This document shows positions 19,802 to 27,789 of a stretch of 64,000 nt of DNA, piece after piece. The position numbers and the translations under genes were made by a program. Under the pieces are notes generated by a model. It did no database searches, was not told the DNA's origin, and saw only the letters and a program-made list of their open reading frames with translations. The first letter of the stretch is position 1, and every line of letters begins with the position of its first letter. Location of the stretch: contig NZ_CP017174.1 in assembly GCF_006402735.1 (NCBI RefSeq), positions 1,677,001 to 1,741,000 on the forward strand, written 5' to 3'. Source of the stretch: Myxococcus xanthus. Its GTDB lineage: Bacteria > Myxococcota > Myxococcia > Myxococcales > Myxococcaceae.

Positions 19802-19855
19802 GGCCTCCCGGGAGTGCAGGGAGGCCCACCCGGAGCGGTTGCCCGTCCGCTCCGG
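19802..19855 (+). terminator. Two tandem hairpins before def
   Basis: Hairpin 1 pairs GGCCTCCC (19802-19809) with GGGAGGCC (19819-19826) around a 9-base loop. Hairpin 2 pairs CCGGAGCGG (19830-19838) with CCGCTCCGG (19847-19855) around an 8-base loop. They lie just after the giant gene and just before the def start. There is no long T run, so they may be a terminator of the upstream gene or structure in the def leader; the second stem touches the GGGGAG at 19854-19859. Confidence 0.5.
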
Positions 19856-19874
19856 GGAGATTAAGACGGCGTCC

Positions 19875-20408
19875 ATGGTCCGCGAGATCCTCATCTGGCC
19901 CGACCCTGTCCTGAAGCAGAAGGCCAAGCCGGTGGCGAAGGTGGATGACTCCACCCGCACGCTGGTGAAGGACATGTTCGAAACGATGTACTCCGCTGAA
20001 GGCGTGGGCCTGGCCGCCCCGCAAATCGGCGTGCTCCAGCGCGTCATCGTGCTGGACACCACGCACAGCCAGCCGGAGCTGAAGCCCATTGCGATGATCA
20101 ATCCGGAGATCATCGCCATGGAAGGCGACACGACCTACAACGAAGGCTGCCTGTCCATCCCCGGCGAGGCCGCGGATGTCGACCGGGCCGCCGTGGTCAC
20201 CGTGAAGTTCCTGGACCCGGACGGCCAGGAGCAGACGCTGCGCTGTGACGGGCTGCTGTCCATCGCGGTGCAGCACGAGACGGACCACCTCGACGGCACC
20301 GTCTTCGTGGACCACATCTCGTCCCTGAAGCGCGAGTTCATCCGCAAGCGGATGAAGCGCCTCAAGACTTCGCGCGAGCGCGAGGCGAGCGCGCCGGCGT
20401 CTCCGTAG
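19875..20408 (+). CDS. def: Peptide deformylase
   Basis: The enzyme removes the N-formyl group from nascent proteins at the ribosome exit. The 177-residue product contains all three family motifs: GVGLAAPQIG, EGCLSIP (metal-binding Cys) and QHETDHLDG (two metal-binding His and the catalytic Glu). I start it at the ATG at 19875, which gives the usual MVREILIWPDPVL opening; an in-frame TTG at 19839 would add 12 residues that fall inside a hairpin. The C-terminal 47 bases overlap the convergent nth gene. Confidence 0.93.
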   Translation: MVREILIWPDPVLKQKAKPVAKVDDSTRTLVKDMFETMYSAEGVGLAAPQIGVLQRVIVLDTTHSQPELKPIAMINPEIIAMEGDTTYNEGCLSIPGEAADVDRAAVVTVKFLDPDGQEQTLRCDGLLSIAVQHETDHLDGTVFVDHISSLKREFIRKRMKRLKTSREREASAPASP

Positions 20409-21117
20409 CGCCCGCGTCCTTCTGGACCTTCACGCCCTTCTTCGGGCACAGGTCCGCGACGACGCAGCGCTCACACGCGGGCGAGCGGGCAAAGCAGGTC
20501 CGCCGCCCGTGCCACACCAGGAGCTGGTGGCCCAGGGTCCACCGCTCCGACGGCAGCACGACCTGCATGTCGGCTTCCACCTTGTCCGGGTCCGCCTTCG
20601 TGGTGAACCCGAGCCGGAAGGCGAGCCGCTTCACGTGCGTATCCACGGGGAAGGCCGCGTCGCCTCCCAGGTGGATGCACACCACGCCCGCTGTCTTGCG
20701 GCCCACGCCTGGCAGCTTCTCCAGCGCGTCCCGCTGCAAGGGAATCTGCCCGGCGTGCTCCTGCACCAGCGACCGGGCGGCCGCGACGATGTTCTTCGCC
20801 TTGGCGCGGTACAGGCCGCAGGTGCGGATGAAGGGCTCCACGTCCGACGGTTCTGCTTCCGCATAGGCCTGGGCGTCGGAGAAGCGCTGGAAGAGGGCAG
20901 GCGTCACCATGTTGACGCGCTTGTCCGTGCACTGCGCGGAGAGGATGACGGCCACCAGCAATTCCAGGGGCGTCCGGTAGTCCAGCTCGATGCGGGCATC
21001 CGGCATGTCCGCGGCCAGGCGGTCCATCACCAGCAACGCGCGCTTTCGCTTCTCCGCGACCGTCTCACGTCCAGGCACGGCGCCGTTGTATGTCACACCG
21101 GCTGCGAGCCCAAGCAC
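20362..21117 (-). CDS. nth: Endonuclease III, DNA glycosylase/AP lyase
   Basis: This enzyme excises oxidised pyrimidines and cleaves the abasic site in base-excision repair. The product has the helix-hairpin-helix [12 protein letters not shown] with the catalytic Lys, the VDTHVKR segment with the catalytic Asp, and a C-terminal 4Fe-4S loop with Cys spacing C-x6-C-x2-C-x5-C ([17 protein letters not shown]). The longest frame (GTG at 21117) gives 251 residues against about 211 in E. coli; GTG codons at 21096 and 21078 are plausible alternative starts and none has a strong ribosome site. The 3' end overlaps def on the other strand by 47 bases. The 5' end faces ltaE across a very short shared promoter region. 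Confidence 0.92.
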   Translation of the reverse strand: MLGLAAGVTYNGAVPGRETVAEKRKRALLVMDRLAADMPDARIELDYRTPLELLVAVILSAQCTDKRVNMVTPALFQRFSDAQAYAEAEPSDVEPFIRTCGLYRAKAKNIVAAARSLVQEHAGQIPLQRDALEKLPGVGRKTAGVVCIHLGGDAAFPVDTHVKRLAFRLGFTTKADPDKVEADMQVVLPSERWTLGHQLLVWHGRRTCFARSPACERCVVADLCPKKGVKVQKDAGATETPARSPRARAKS

Positions 21118-21146
21118 CGGTTGGACGCACCCATTCGGGGAGATTC

Positions 21147-22172
21147 ATGAAGCGCATCGACTTCCGTTCCGACACCGTCACCCAGCCCACGGCCGCCATG
21201 CGGCGCGCCATCGCCGAAGCGGAAGTGGGGGATGACGTCTATGGCGAAGACCCCACCGTGCTCCGTCTGGAGGCACTGGTGGCCGAGCGGCTCGGCTTGG
21301 AGGCCGCCGTCTTCGTGCCCTCGGGTACGCAGGCCAACCAGCTGGCCATCGGCGCGCATTGCCGGGCGGGCGACGAGGTGCTCACCGAAGCAGGCAGCCA
21401 CATCCTCCACTACGAAGGAGGCGCGGTGCCCGCCTTGTGGGGCGTGCAGCCGCAGCCGCTGCCAGGACAGCGCGGTCTGCTGTCGCCGGAGGACGTGAGC
21501 GCGGCCGTGCGCGAGGACAACATCCACAACCCGCGCACGCGCCTGCTGTCGCTGGAGAACACGCACAACCGGGGGGGTGGTTCGGTATGGCCGGTGGAGC
21601 GCTTCCGAGCCGTCGTGGAAGCGGCGCGCAAGGCGGGGCTGGCCGTCCACCTGGATGGCGCCAGGCTCTTCAACGCCGGTGTCGCCCTGGGCGTGCCGGT
21701 GTCCGCCTGGGCCGCGCTGACGGACACGACGTCCGTGTGTTTCTCGAAGGGCCTGGGCGCTCCGGTGGGCTCGGCCCTGGCGGGGCGCGCGGACGTCATT
21801 CGCGAGGCGCGCCGGCTGCGCAAGCGGCTGGGCGGTGGCATGCGGCAGGCAGGCATCCTGGCGGCGGCCGCGCTGCATGCACTGGAGCACCATGTGGAGC
21901 GGCTGGCGGACGACCATGCGAACGCCCGCAGGCTGGCCGCAGGGCTGGCGGAGCTGCCTGGCGTGAAGGTGGACACTTCGCGGGTGGAGACCAACATGGT
22001 CTTCGCGGAGTTCTCCCGGTCCGCTCTGGAGATGGTGGCGCAACTGGAGCAGCACGGGGTCTTGACGAACCCCGCGGGCGCTCCGCGGACGCTGCGCCTC
22101 GTCACCCACCTGGATGTGTCCGCTGCCGACATCGACGAAGCCCTGCAGCGCATCCGCCGCGCCGTGGGCTGA
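21147..22172 (+). CDS. ltaE: Low-specificity L-threonine aldolase
   Basis: This PLP-dependent fold-type I enzyme splits threonine or allo-threonine into glycine and acetaldehyde. The product has 341 residues. It opens with [15 protein letters not shown], has [13 protein letters not shown], and carries the PLP-binding Lys in [13 protein letters not shown] at residue 201. These three segments are characteristic of the family. The ATG at 21147 is preceded by GGGGAG with a 4-base gap, so I prefer it over the longer frame. Divergent from nth. The role is glycine/threonine catabolism in the cytoplasm. The exact stereo-preference cannot be read from the sequence. Confidence 0.9.
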   Translation: MKRIDFRSDTVTQPTAAMRRAIAEAEVGDDVYGEDPTVLRLEALVAERLGLEAAVFVPSGTQANQLAIGAHCRAGDEVLTEAGSHILHYEGGAVPALWGVQPQPLPGQRGLLSPEDVSAAVREDNIHNPRTRLLSLENTHNRGGGSVWPVERFRAVVEAARKAGLAVHLDGARLFNAGVALGVPVSAWAALTDTTSVCFSKGLGAPVGSALAGRADVIREARRLRKRLGGGMRQAGILAAAALHALEHHVERLADDHANARRLAAGLAELPGVKVDTSRVETNMVFAEFSRSALEMVAQLEQHGVLTNPAGAPRTLRLVTHLDVSAADIDEALQRIRRAVG

Positions 22173-22273
22173 GCACGGCCTTGGGGTGAAACGCGCGCCC
22201 GTGGACATCCCTGGGCGCGCACACGGGGTGGGGAAGGAGCGCTCCGGGCGGGCCATGGTAGGCTCGCGCCGCC

Positions 22274-23236
22274 GTGCGCCGCCTCAGCCTCCTCGCCTTC
22301 GCTACAGCTTGTGCCTGCGCTACCCGTGGCGCGGAGCCGAAGATGAGTTTCGAGGAACTCTACGCCACCTCGGCTTCACGGTCGCGCGCGCCAGATGCAG
22401 CGCCAGCGCCCCTCCGAGTGCGACCGCCCGCGCCTGAGACTGCTCCGGAGCTGCATGCCGTGCTCGCCGCCTTCGCGTCGCGAGCACAGGGCCTTCGTCA
22501 GCAGGTGGCGCGAGGCGGGACGATGCCCGCCGCCCAGGTGGAGAACTGGGAGCAGGTGACCTTCGCATTGGACGGCTTCCTGTCGCGTCCCTCGGCGCCG
22601 CGCGTCGGCTCGGGTGATTTGCTGCAGGCCCAGAGCGTCCTGGAAGCCGAGCTGGAGCGGGACGGCTTCACCTATGGCGACATGCCGGCCCCGCTGGCCG
22701 AGGCGGTGGTGTTGCGCGTGGGCCGACTGGCGCTGCGCACCGCCGAGCTGCGCCGCCTGGAGCAGCCGCCCGAGCCGGCCGAGGATGCGCTTCCGCGCTT
22801 CTCCTGGCCGGTGGCGCCGGTGTCCGTCACCAGCCTCTTCGGCTACCGCTGGCACCCCGTGACAGGCGTGCACCGGCGCCACCTGGGCGTCGACCTGGCC
22901 GCGACGCAAGGCCAGCCCATCTACACGGCGGACAAGGGCGTGGTGCTGCGTGCGGGCCACAATGGCGACCATGGCCTCCAGGTGGAGGTCCAGCATGAGG
23001 GTCGCTGGGTGACGCGCTACAGCCACTTGTCCCGCGTGCTGGTGGACCCTGGCGAGGTGCTGGAGCGAGGCAACGCCGTGGGGCTGGCCGGGGAGACAGG
23101 GCTGGCCACCGGCGTCCACCTCCACTTCGAGCTGTGGCGTGACGGCCAGCCCATGGACCCGCTGGAGGCGCTGGGTGACGCGGAGCCGCCTCCGGAGCCC
23201 GTGCCGTCGGTAGCCCGTGGGCCCGTAAGCCGCTAG
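22274..23236 (+). CDS. M23 (LytM-type) peptidase lipoprotein
   Basis: The GTG-initiated 320-residue protein starts with a lipoprotein-like signal (LLAFATACAC), so it is probably anchored in the outer membrane facing the periplasm. A helical middle region (about 55-165) is followed by an M23 metallopeptidase domain at about 185-295. The domain contains HLGVDLAATQG (first zinc His and Asp), a YSHLSRV segment and HLHFELWRDG (the HxH zinc motif). All zinc-ligand positions seem present, so it should be an active peptidoglycan endopeptidase rather than an EnvC-like activator. It is followed by a strong hairpin shared with the convergent HU gene. The gene stands alone, with about 100 bases after ltaE. 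Confidence 0.87.
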   Translation: MRRLSLLAFATACACATRGAEPKMSFEELYATSASRSRAPDAAPAPLRVRPPAPETAPELHAVLAAFASRAQGLRQQVARGGTMPAAQVENWEQVTFALDGFLSRPSAPRVGSGDLLQAQSVLEAELERDGFTYGDMPAPLAEAVVLRVGRLALRTAELRRLEQPPEPAEDALPRFSWPVAPVSVTSLFGYRWHPVTGVHRRHLGVDLAATQGQPIYTADKGVVLRAGHNGDHGLQVEVQHEGRWVTRYSHLSRVLVDPGEVLERGNAVGLAGETGLATGVHLHFELWRDGQPMDPLEALGDAEPPPEPVPSVARGPVSR

Positions 23237-23248
23237 CCCGCAATGCAA

Positions 23249-23280
23249 CAGGGGCGCCCCCTTTCGGGTGAGCGCCCCTG
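23249..23280. terminator. Bidirectional hairpin between M23 peptidase and HU genes
   Basis: CAGGGGCGC (23249-23257) pairs perfectly with GCGCCCCTG (23272-23280) around a 14-base loop. It lies between two convergent stop codons, the normal place for a bidirectional terminator. No long T run is present on either side. Confidence 0.7.
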
Positions 23281-23302
23281 CGCGAAATCCCTCAGCGGTG
23301 GC

Positions 23303-23572
23303 CTAGAGGGAGTTCTTCAACTCCTTGGCGGGCCGGAAGCCGATCGTCTTCGACGCCTTGAGCTTCATCATCTCGTTGGTCTGGGGGTTGCGAATCTTGC
23401 GAGCCTTGCGCGACCGAACCGACCAGGTTCCAAAGCCGGGGTAGCTGAAGCGGGCGTCCTTCTTCACCGCCTTACCGATATTGGTGAAGACGATGTCGAG
23501 GATCTGCGCCGCCGACTTCTTGGTGAGACGTGTCTGCGCCGCCACCACCTCGACGAGTTCTGCCTTGGTCAT
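23303..23572 (-). CDS. HU/IHF-family DNA-binding protein
   Basis: The 89-residue protein is a histone-like nucleoid protein that bends DNA as a dimer. It starts MTKAELVEVVAAQTRLTKK, the usual HU helix 1-2. It has FSYPGFGTWSV leading into the beta arm and a basic arm RSRKARKIRNPQT, then MKLKASKTIGFRPAKELK, the family signature. Length is standard. A strong ribosome site (GGAGGGG) precedes the ATG. The upstream region is less GC-rich and contains a perfect TTGACA, in keeping with high expression. It could be HU or an IHF-like paralogue; the sequence does not separate them with certainty. Confidence 0.93.
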   Translation of the reverse strand: MTKAELVEVVAAQTRLTKKSAAQILDIVFTNIGKAVKKDARFSYPGFGTWSVRSRKARKIRNPQTNEMMKLKASKTIGFRPAKELKNSL

Positions 23573-23885
23573 TACGCCCCTCCGTCCGTTGTCTGGCCTT
23601 GAAGTGCTTTAACCCGGCCGGTGGTAACAAATCGCTCTTTTCCCTGTCAATGCCGGCCGCGGTTTGGAGCCGGAAAATCGGCCTCCAGACGAAAAGTTGG
23701 CCCTCTGAAACACCGGGCGTAGGAAGAGCGTGGAGAGTCGATTCCGATACATCAGCGCGACCCACTCGCGGTGAATTGGAAAAAAGCTGTGTGTGATCGT
23801 GTTTTGAAGAAAGTCTTTGGAATATTGATCACTTGCGAAGGGGGTCTGATCGCGTTCGCGTGAGCCCCGGCGGGAAGGCGCTAGG
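23573..23885. other. Intergenic region, AT-richer than its surroundings
   Basis: This 313-base gap separates two divergent genes: HU (-) and the beta-helix lipoprotein (+). It holds the probable HU promoter near 23624-23650. An AT-richer stretch at about 23770-23835 could carry the promoter of the lipoprotein gene, although I see no convincing -35/-10 pair there. I see no coding frame with family resemblance and no RNA gene. Confidence 0.6.
23624..23650 (-). promoter_or_regulatory. Probable sigma-70-type promoter of the HU gene
   Basis: Read on the minus strand, a perfect TTGACA (complement of 23645-23650) is followed after 15 bases by TGTTAC (complement of 23624-23629). The -10 is a weak match and the spacing is short, but the site lies about 50 bases upstream of the HU start in an unusually AT-rich tract. 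Confidence 0.4.
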
Positions 23886-25514
23886 ATGCTTGCTTGCGTG
23901 CGTTTTCGAACCTTCCTGCCCTTGATCCTGCTGCTCGCCAGCGCCTGTCGGATCCCTTCGCATCGCGAGGCGCAACCAACCGCGTCGTCCACGGCCCCCG
24001 GCACCCTCTGGGTGGACGCGGCTGGCGCGGAGCCTGGCGACGGCTCGCGTGAGCGCCCGCTGCGCCAGCTCGGCGAGGCACTGGCGCGGCCCGGAGCCCT
24101 GACCGTGCGGGTAGCCCCTGGGCGCTACACAGGGCCGTTCCTGATCCCACCCGGAGTTCGGGTGGAGGGGCAGGGGCCGGGGGTGGTGCTGCAAGCGGAG
24201 GGCGCTGCCCGCACGGTCATTCAGGTGAGTGAGGGTGCGGATCTGTCGGATTTTGTCGTCCGAGGTGGGCTCTGGGGGTTGGAGCTCACGGACGGCGGCC
24301 ATGTCCGGCTGGCGCGAGTGGGCTTCAGCGGGCAGGTGACGGGAGCGGTGCGAGTGGAGGCCGGGCGGCTGGACGTGGAGGACAGCCGGTTCGAGGCGGC
24401 GCCAGCAGCCACGGTGGGGGTGCTGCTCGAAAGCGGACGGGCCGCGTCTCCGGATAGCGGCGAGCAATCGTCCCCACACGACGCCTCGTCCAAGCCCGAG
24501 GTGCTGTCGAACACGGACGGATCCATGCAGGCGCCTCACGACAGCGAGGCCGCCACGGGCGCTGGAGGGCAGCAGGAAGGCCCGAAACATGCCGGAGCCA
24601 TCGTGGAGGCCCACATCCGAGCGAGCACCTTCACCGGCCCCTATCGTCGAGCCGTGCGGCTGCGCGGCGCGGACGTGCGGGCCACGTTGGAGGACCTCCA
24701 GTTCACTGGTGCCGCGACAGCGGTCGGCGTGGACGGTGCGTACGCTGAGGTGCGGCGCTCCACCGCGGAAGGTGGGCAGGCGGCGGCTTTCTCGGTGATG
24801 GACGGCACCCTCATCCTGGATGACGTCTCCGTGACGGGGCACGAGTACGGCGTGTCCTCCATGCAAGCACGCAGGCTCGACGTGCACCGCTTCACGTCGG
24901 TGCGGGCCATTCGGGCCGGAATGGGACTGCTGATGTCACGCGTCCGGCTCCGGGACATCGTGGTGCGGGACAGCGGCGCCTATGGCGGGCTTCAGTTCTC
25001 GGGAGGGGACCTGGACGTCCAGGGCGTTCGGGTGGACGGCGCCGCCGAGTACGGGGTGATGGCGCTGCGTGGGAAGCTGCGGCTCCGTGACGTGGACATC
25101 CGCCGGGTGCACACAGCGGACGGTGTCACCGGGGATGGCCTGCACCTTCGCCAGGTCGAAGCGGACGTGGAGGGCGTCGTGGTGCGCGATGCGCAGGGCG
25201 CGTGTGTCCTCGCGGCGCAGAATGCCCGCGTGTCACTGCGGGGCGCGAAGCTGGAGACCTGCGGGTACGTGGGCCTGCTGACGGACACCCTGGCGCGCAT
25301 GAACGCCGCCAACGTGGACATTCAAGGGGCGGCGACGGCGCTGGGCGCTCTGGGAAACGGTGAGCTGCGTGTGGAATCCCTCTCCGCGAGTGGCCTGGAG
25401 ACGGGGTTCGTCCATGCGGAGTGCGAGGGTGCCACTCAGGTGCACCTGAAGGCGTTCCGCTCCGAGGACACGCGGGGCCTGTCGGCGCGCTGTGTCCACG
25501 CCAGTCCGAAGTGA
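23886..25514 (+). CDS. Lipoprotein with right-handed parallel beta-helix
   Basis: The 542-residue product starts with a lipoprotein signal (FLPLILLLASAC; Cys 21 is the likely lipidation site). It then reads GTLWVDAAGAEPGDGSRERPLRQLGEAL, the typical opening of Pel-1-like beta-helix proteins (a short strand, then a repeated pattern of coils). Alternating hydrophobic strands with Gly/Asp turns continue to the end. These folds occur in polysaccharide lyases, epimerases and surface adhesins, but no catalytic cluster is obvious, so I give no enzyme activity. A 50-60 residue Ser/Pro/Glu-rich insert (about 24430-24600) interrupts the helix. It probably lies on the outer membrane. Convergent with the hydrolase gene, 40 bases apart. 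Confidence 0.75.
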   Translation: MLACVRFRTFLPLILLLASACRIPSHREAQPTASSTAPGTLWVDAAGAEPGDGSRERPLRQLGEALARPGALTVRVAPGRYTGPFLIPPGVRVEGQGPGVVLQAEGAARTVIQVSEGADLSDFVVRGGLWGLELTDGGHVRLARVGFSGQVTGAVRVEAGRLDVEDSRFEAAPAATVGVLLESGRAASPDSGEQSSPHDASSKPEVLSNTDGSMQAPHDSEAATGAGGQQEGPKHAGAIVEAHIRASTFTGPYRRAVRLRGADVRATLEDLQFTGAATAVGVDGAYAEVRRSTAEGGQAAAFSVMDGTLILDDVSVTGHEYGVSSMQARRLDVHRFTSVRAIRAGMGLLMSRVRLRDIVVRDSGAYGGLQFSGGDLDVQGVRVDGAAEYGVMALRGKLRLRDVDIRRVHTADGVTGDGLHLRQVEADVEGVVVRDAQGACVLAAQNARVSLRGAKLETCGYVGLLTDTLARMNAANVDIQGAATALGALGNGELRVESLSASGLETGFVHAECEGATQVHLKAFRSEDTRGLSARCVHASPK

Positions 25515-25554
25515 ACCGGCACGACAGCAACGGTTGCTCCATCCCGCTGGATGC

Positions 25555-26718
25555 TCAGGGGACGGAGCGCTCCGGCTCGCGAGGCTCCTCTTCCACTGGG
25601 TCGGGAGCGGGGTCGGTGATGGCGGCGGGCAGGGCGGAGGCATGTCGCTCCAGCCACTCGCGGATGACGGGGTAGACTTCGGTCGGCGCGCCGGTGCCGA
25701 AGATGAGGTCCCCGTGCCCGTAGTTCATCTTGTCGCCGTGGTCCGTGCCGAAGATGTGGAGCGTGCGGTCGGGCGCGGTGGCGAGCGCGAACTGCGACTC
25801 CACGTTGGTCGGCGTGGCCAGTCGGTCCGAACTGCCGCCCATGACGAGCAGCGGAAGCTGGAGCTGTGCGATACCGGCGCGCCAGTCCTTCGTGCGGTCG
25901 AAGGAGCGGAACATGTCGTGCTCAATCCAGTCCTGGAACTGAAGCAGCACCTTGCGGCTCATCGACGACATCATGTTCGCGTAGACCTGCCGCTGGATGC
26001 GCGGAGGGATGTGCTCGGGGTTCACCAGCAGGTCCGACAGGGGCAGGGTGACGTAGCCCAGGAAGGGCGCGAGGCTGGCGCTCATCCACTCCTGCCGGAA
26101 GCGTGCGGGCCAGGCGGCACGGACGCCCATGGAGATGAGCGTGCGCAGGAAGGGCTCCGACTTGAAGTGCACGGGAGCGCCCAGCGCGAGCAACCCCGCA
26201 AGCTTCTCCCCGTGCGGGCCTTGCGCGACGCCGTAGCCCACCAGCCCGCCCAGGGAATGGCCGAGCCAGAAGGCGCGTTTCGCACCCGTCTCCTTCAACG
26301 CCAGCTCCAACAGCGCGGGTCCATCCTGGAGGATGTGGTCGTCGATGGTGAAGTCCGTGTACCTCCGGCCTCGAGGCGGCCGGCGTGAGTGCCCGGTGCC
26401 GCGCCACTCGACGCTGAAGCAGTCGAAACCCGCTTCGGTCAGGTAGTGCGCGACGGAGTAGGGGGGCTCGAAGTCGAAGGTGAACCGGTTCGCCGCGAGC
26501 CCGTGGCACAGCAGCACGGGTTCCTCGAACCGGCGCACGGCCGCGCGTCGCGCGTGAATCACCAGCTCCCATCCGTCCTCGCAGCGGGCGCGGAGGACCT
26601 GGGGCAACTCCGCCCTGGGTCGGTACCATCGTCGCACGGCCACGACCCAAAGGACGTTCCACAGAACGAGTGCGACCCCAGCGACCAGTACCCACACCAC
26701 CCACTGCGAAGAGTCCAT
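25555..26718 (-). CDS. Membrane-anchored alpha/beta hydrolase
   Basis: The 387-residue protein has one N-terminal membrane segment (WVVWVLVAGVALVLWNVLWVV) and then an alpha/beta-hydrolase domain. The oxyanion-loop motif is LLCHGLAANRF, the nucleophile elbow is LGHSLGG (catalytic Ser), and a late GHGDLIFG provides the likely catalytic His. It should hydrolyse an ester or amide; the substrate is not evident, although lipase-like enzymes with such anchors are common. The ATG at 26718 has a close GGAGG ribosome site. The tail is a Glu/Pro-rich segment. It is divergent from pssA across a 93-base AT-richer gap. Confidence 0.83.
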   Translation of the reverse strand: MDSSQWVVWVLVAGVALVLWNVLWVVAVRRWYRPRAELPQVLRARCEDGWELVIHARRAAVRRFEEPVLLCHGLAANRFTFDFEPPYSVAHYLTEAGFDCFSVEWRGTGHSRRPPRGRRYTDFTIDDHILQDGPALLELALKETGAKRAFWLGHSLGGLVGYGVAQGPHGEKLAGLLALGAPVHFKSEPFLRTLISMGVRAAWPARFRQEWMSASLAPFLGYVTLPLSDLLVNPEHIPPRIQRQVYANMMSSMSRKVLLQFQDWIEHDMFRSFDRTKDWRAGIAQLQLPLLVMGGSSDRLATPTNVESQFALATAPDRTLHIFGTDHGDKMNYGHGDLIFGTGAPTEVYPVIREWLERHASALPAAITDPAPDPVEEEPREPERSVP

Positions 26719-26811
26719 GCATCCTCCTTTTCAAAAATAAAACCCTGCTAAGGTCGGTTCACCCGCCGTCCTGCCGCCGGGAAGTCACGGCCATCAGAGG
26801 AAGTCGAGGGA

Positions 26812-27678
26812 ATGATGAAGTTGCGGAAACTGATGTTCGTGCTGCCGAATCTCTTCACCGTCACGTCCATTTTCTGCGGCTTCTACGCCATCACCTTGTG
26901 CACGGGGGACGCCGAACCGGTGCAGCTGTACCAGGCGGCCCTGGCCATCTTCTTCGCCATGTTCTTCGACGGCTTCGATGGCCGGGTGGCCCGGTTGACG
27001 AAGACGCAGAGCGACTTCGGCGTGCAGCTCGACAGTCTGGCGGACGTCATCTCCTTCGGGGCGGCGCCCTCCCTCCTGGTGTACAAGTGGGCGCTCGAGC
27101 CCCTGGGCTTCATGGGGCTGTTCATCGCGTTCTCCTTCGCGGCCTGTGGCGCATTGCGTCTGGCGCGCTTCAACGTGCTGGCGGCGCGCAACCCGCACGG
27201 AGGCGGTGGCAGCTTCTTCGTGGGCCTGCCCATCCCCGTAGCGGCCGGAATGCTGGTCTCCGTCATCATCTCCCACCATGCGGCGACGCAGGGGGAGCCC
27301 CTGGCCGAGAGCGCCGTGGTGCCCATGGCGGTGGCGGTGGCGGGCCTGGCGCTGCTGATGGTGTCGACGGTGCGCTACCGCACCTTCAAGGACACGCGGC
27401 CCAACCGGAAGAGCGCGCTGGCCTTCATGCTCGTGGTGGTGGGCGGCACGGTGATCGCCACGCAGCTGCACCCGGCCTGGGTGCTGGTGGCGTGCTGCGG
27501 CGCCTACCTCGCGCTGGGGCTGGTGGAGTCGGCGGTGCTGGTCCGCAGCCGGCTGGTCGCTCGCAAGGTGGCGGACCCCTGCGCGGTGGCCGCGGTCGCG
27601 GTGGCCACGGTCATCGACGACGAGGAAGAAGAGGACGCGGAGTCCACCCAGGGCAACGACGGGCCCGCGTACCTCTGA
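26812..27678 (+). CDS. pssA: CDP-diacylglycerol--serine O-phosphatidyltransferase
   Basis: The enzyme makes phosphatidylserine from CDP-diacylglycerol and serine, the precursor of phosphatidylethanolamine, at the inner membrane. The 288-residue protein has multiple membrane segments and the complete CDP-alcohol phosphatidyltransferase signature D56-G57-x2-A60-R61-x8-G70-x3-D74-x3-D78. The opening LPNLFTVTSIFCGF is typical of the Bacillus-type PssA. The C-terminal tail is acidic (DDEEEEDAES) and cytoplasmic by inference. Two adjacent ATG codons (26812, 26815) are possible starts. PgsA is the main alternative, but the N-terminal motif favours PssA. Confidence 0.87.
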   Translation: MMKLRKLMFVLPNLFTVTSIFCGFYAITLCTGDAEPVQLYQAALAIFFAMFFDGFDGRVARLTKTQSDFGVQLDSLADVISFGAAPSLLVYKWALEPLGFMGLFIAFSFAACGALRLARFNVLAARNPHGGGGSFFVGLPIPVAAGMLVSVIISHHAATQGEPLAESAVVPMAVAVAGLALLMVSTVRYRTFKDTRPNRKSALAFMLVVVGGTVIATQLHPAWVLVACCGAYLALGLVESAVLVRSRLVARKVADPCAVAAVAVATVIDDEEEEDAESTQGNDGPAYL

Positions 27679-27789
27679 CCTGGAGGACGCTGTTTCCCGC
27701 TCGGCCCCCTTCCAGACCAGGGGGCGTTGCGGCTTGGGTGCGCTTCGGTCCGTGCCCAGCCGTCCGGCTGCCGCTAGGATGCGCGGCCC

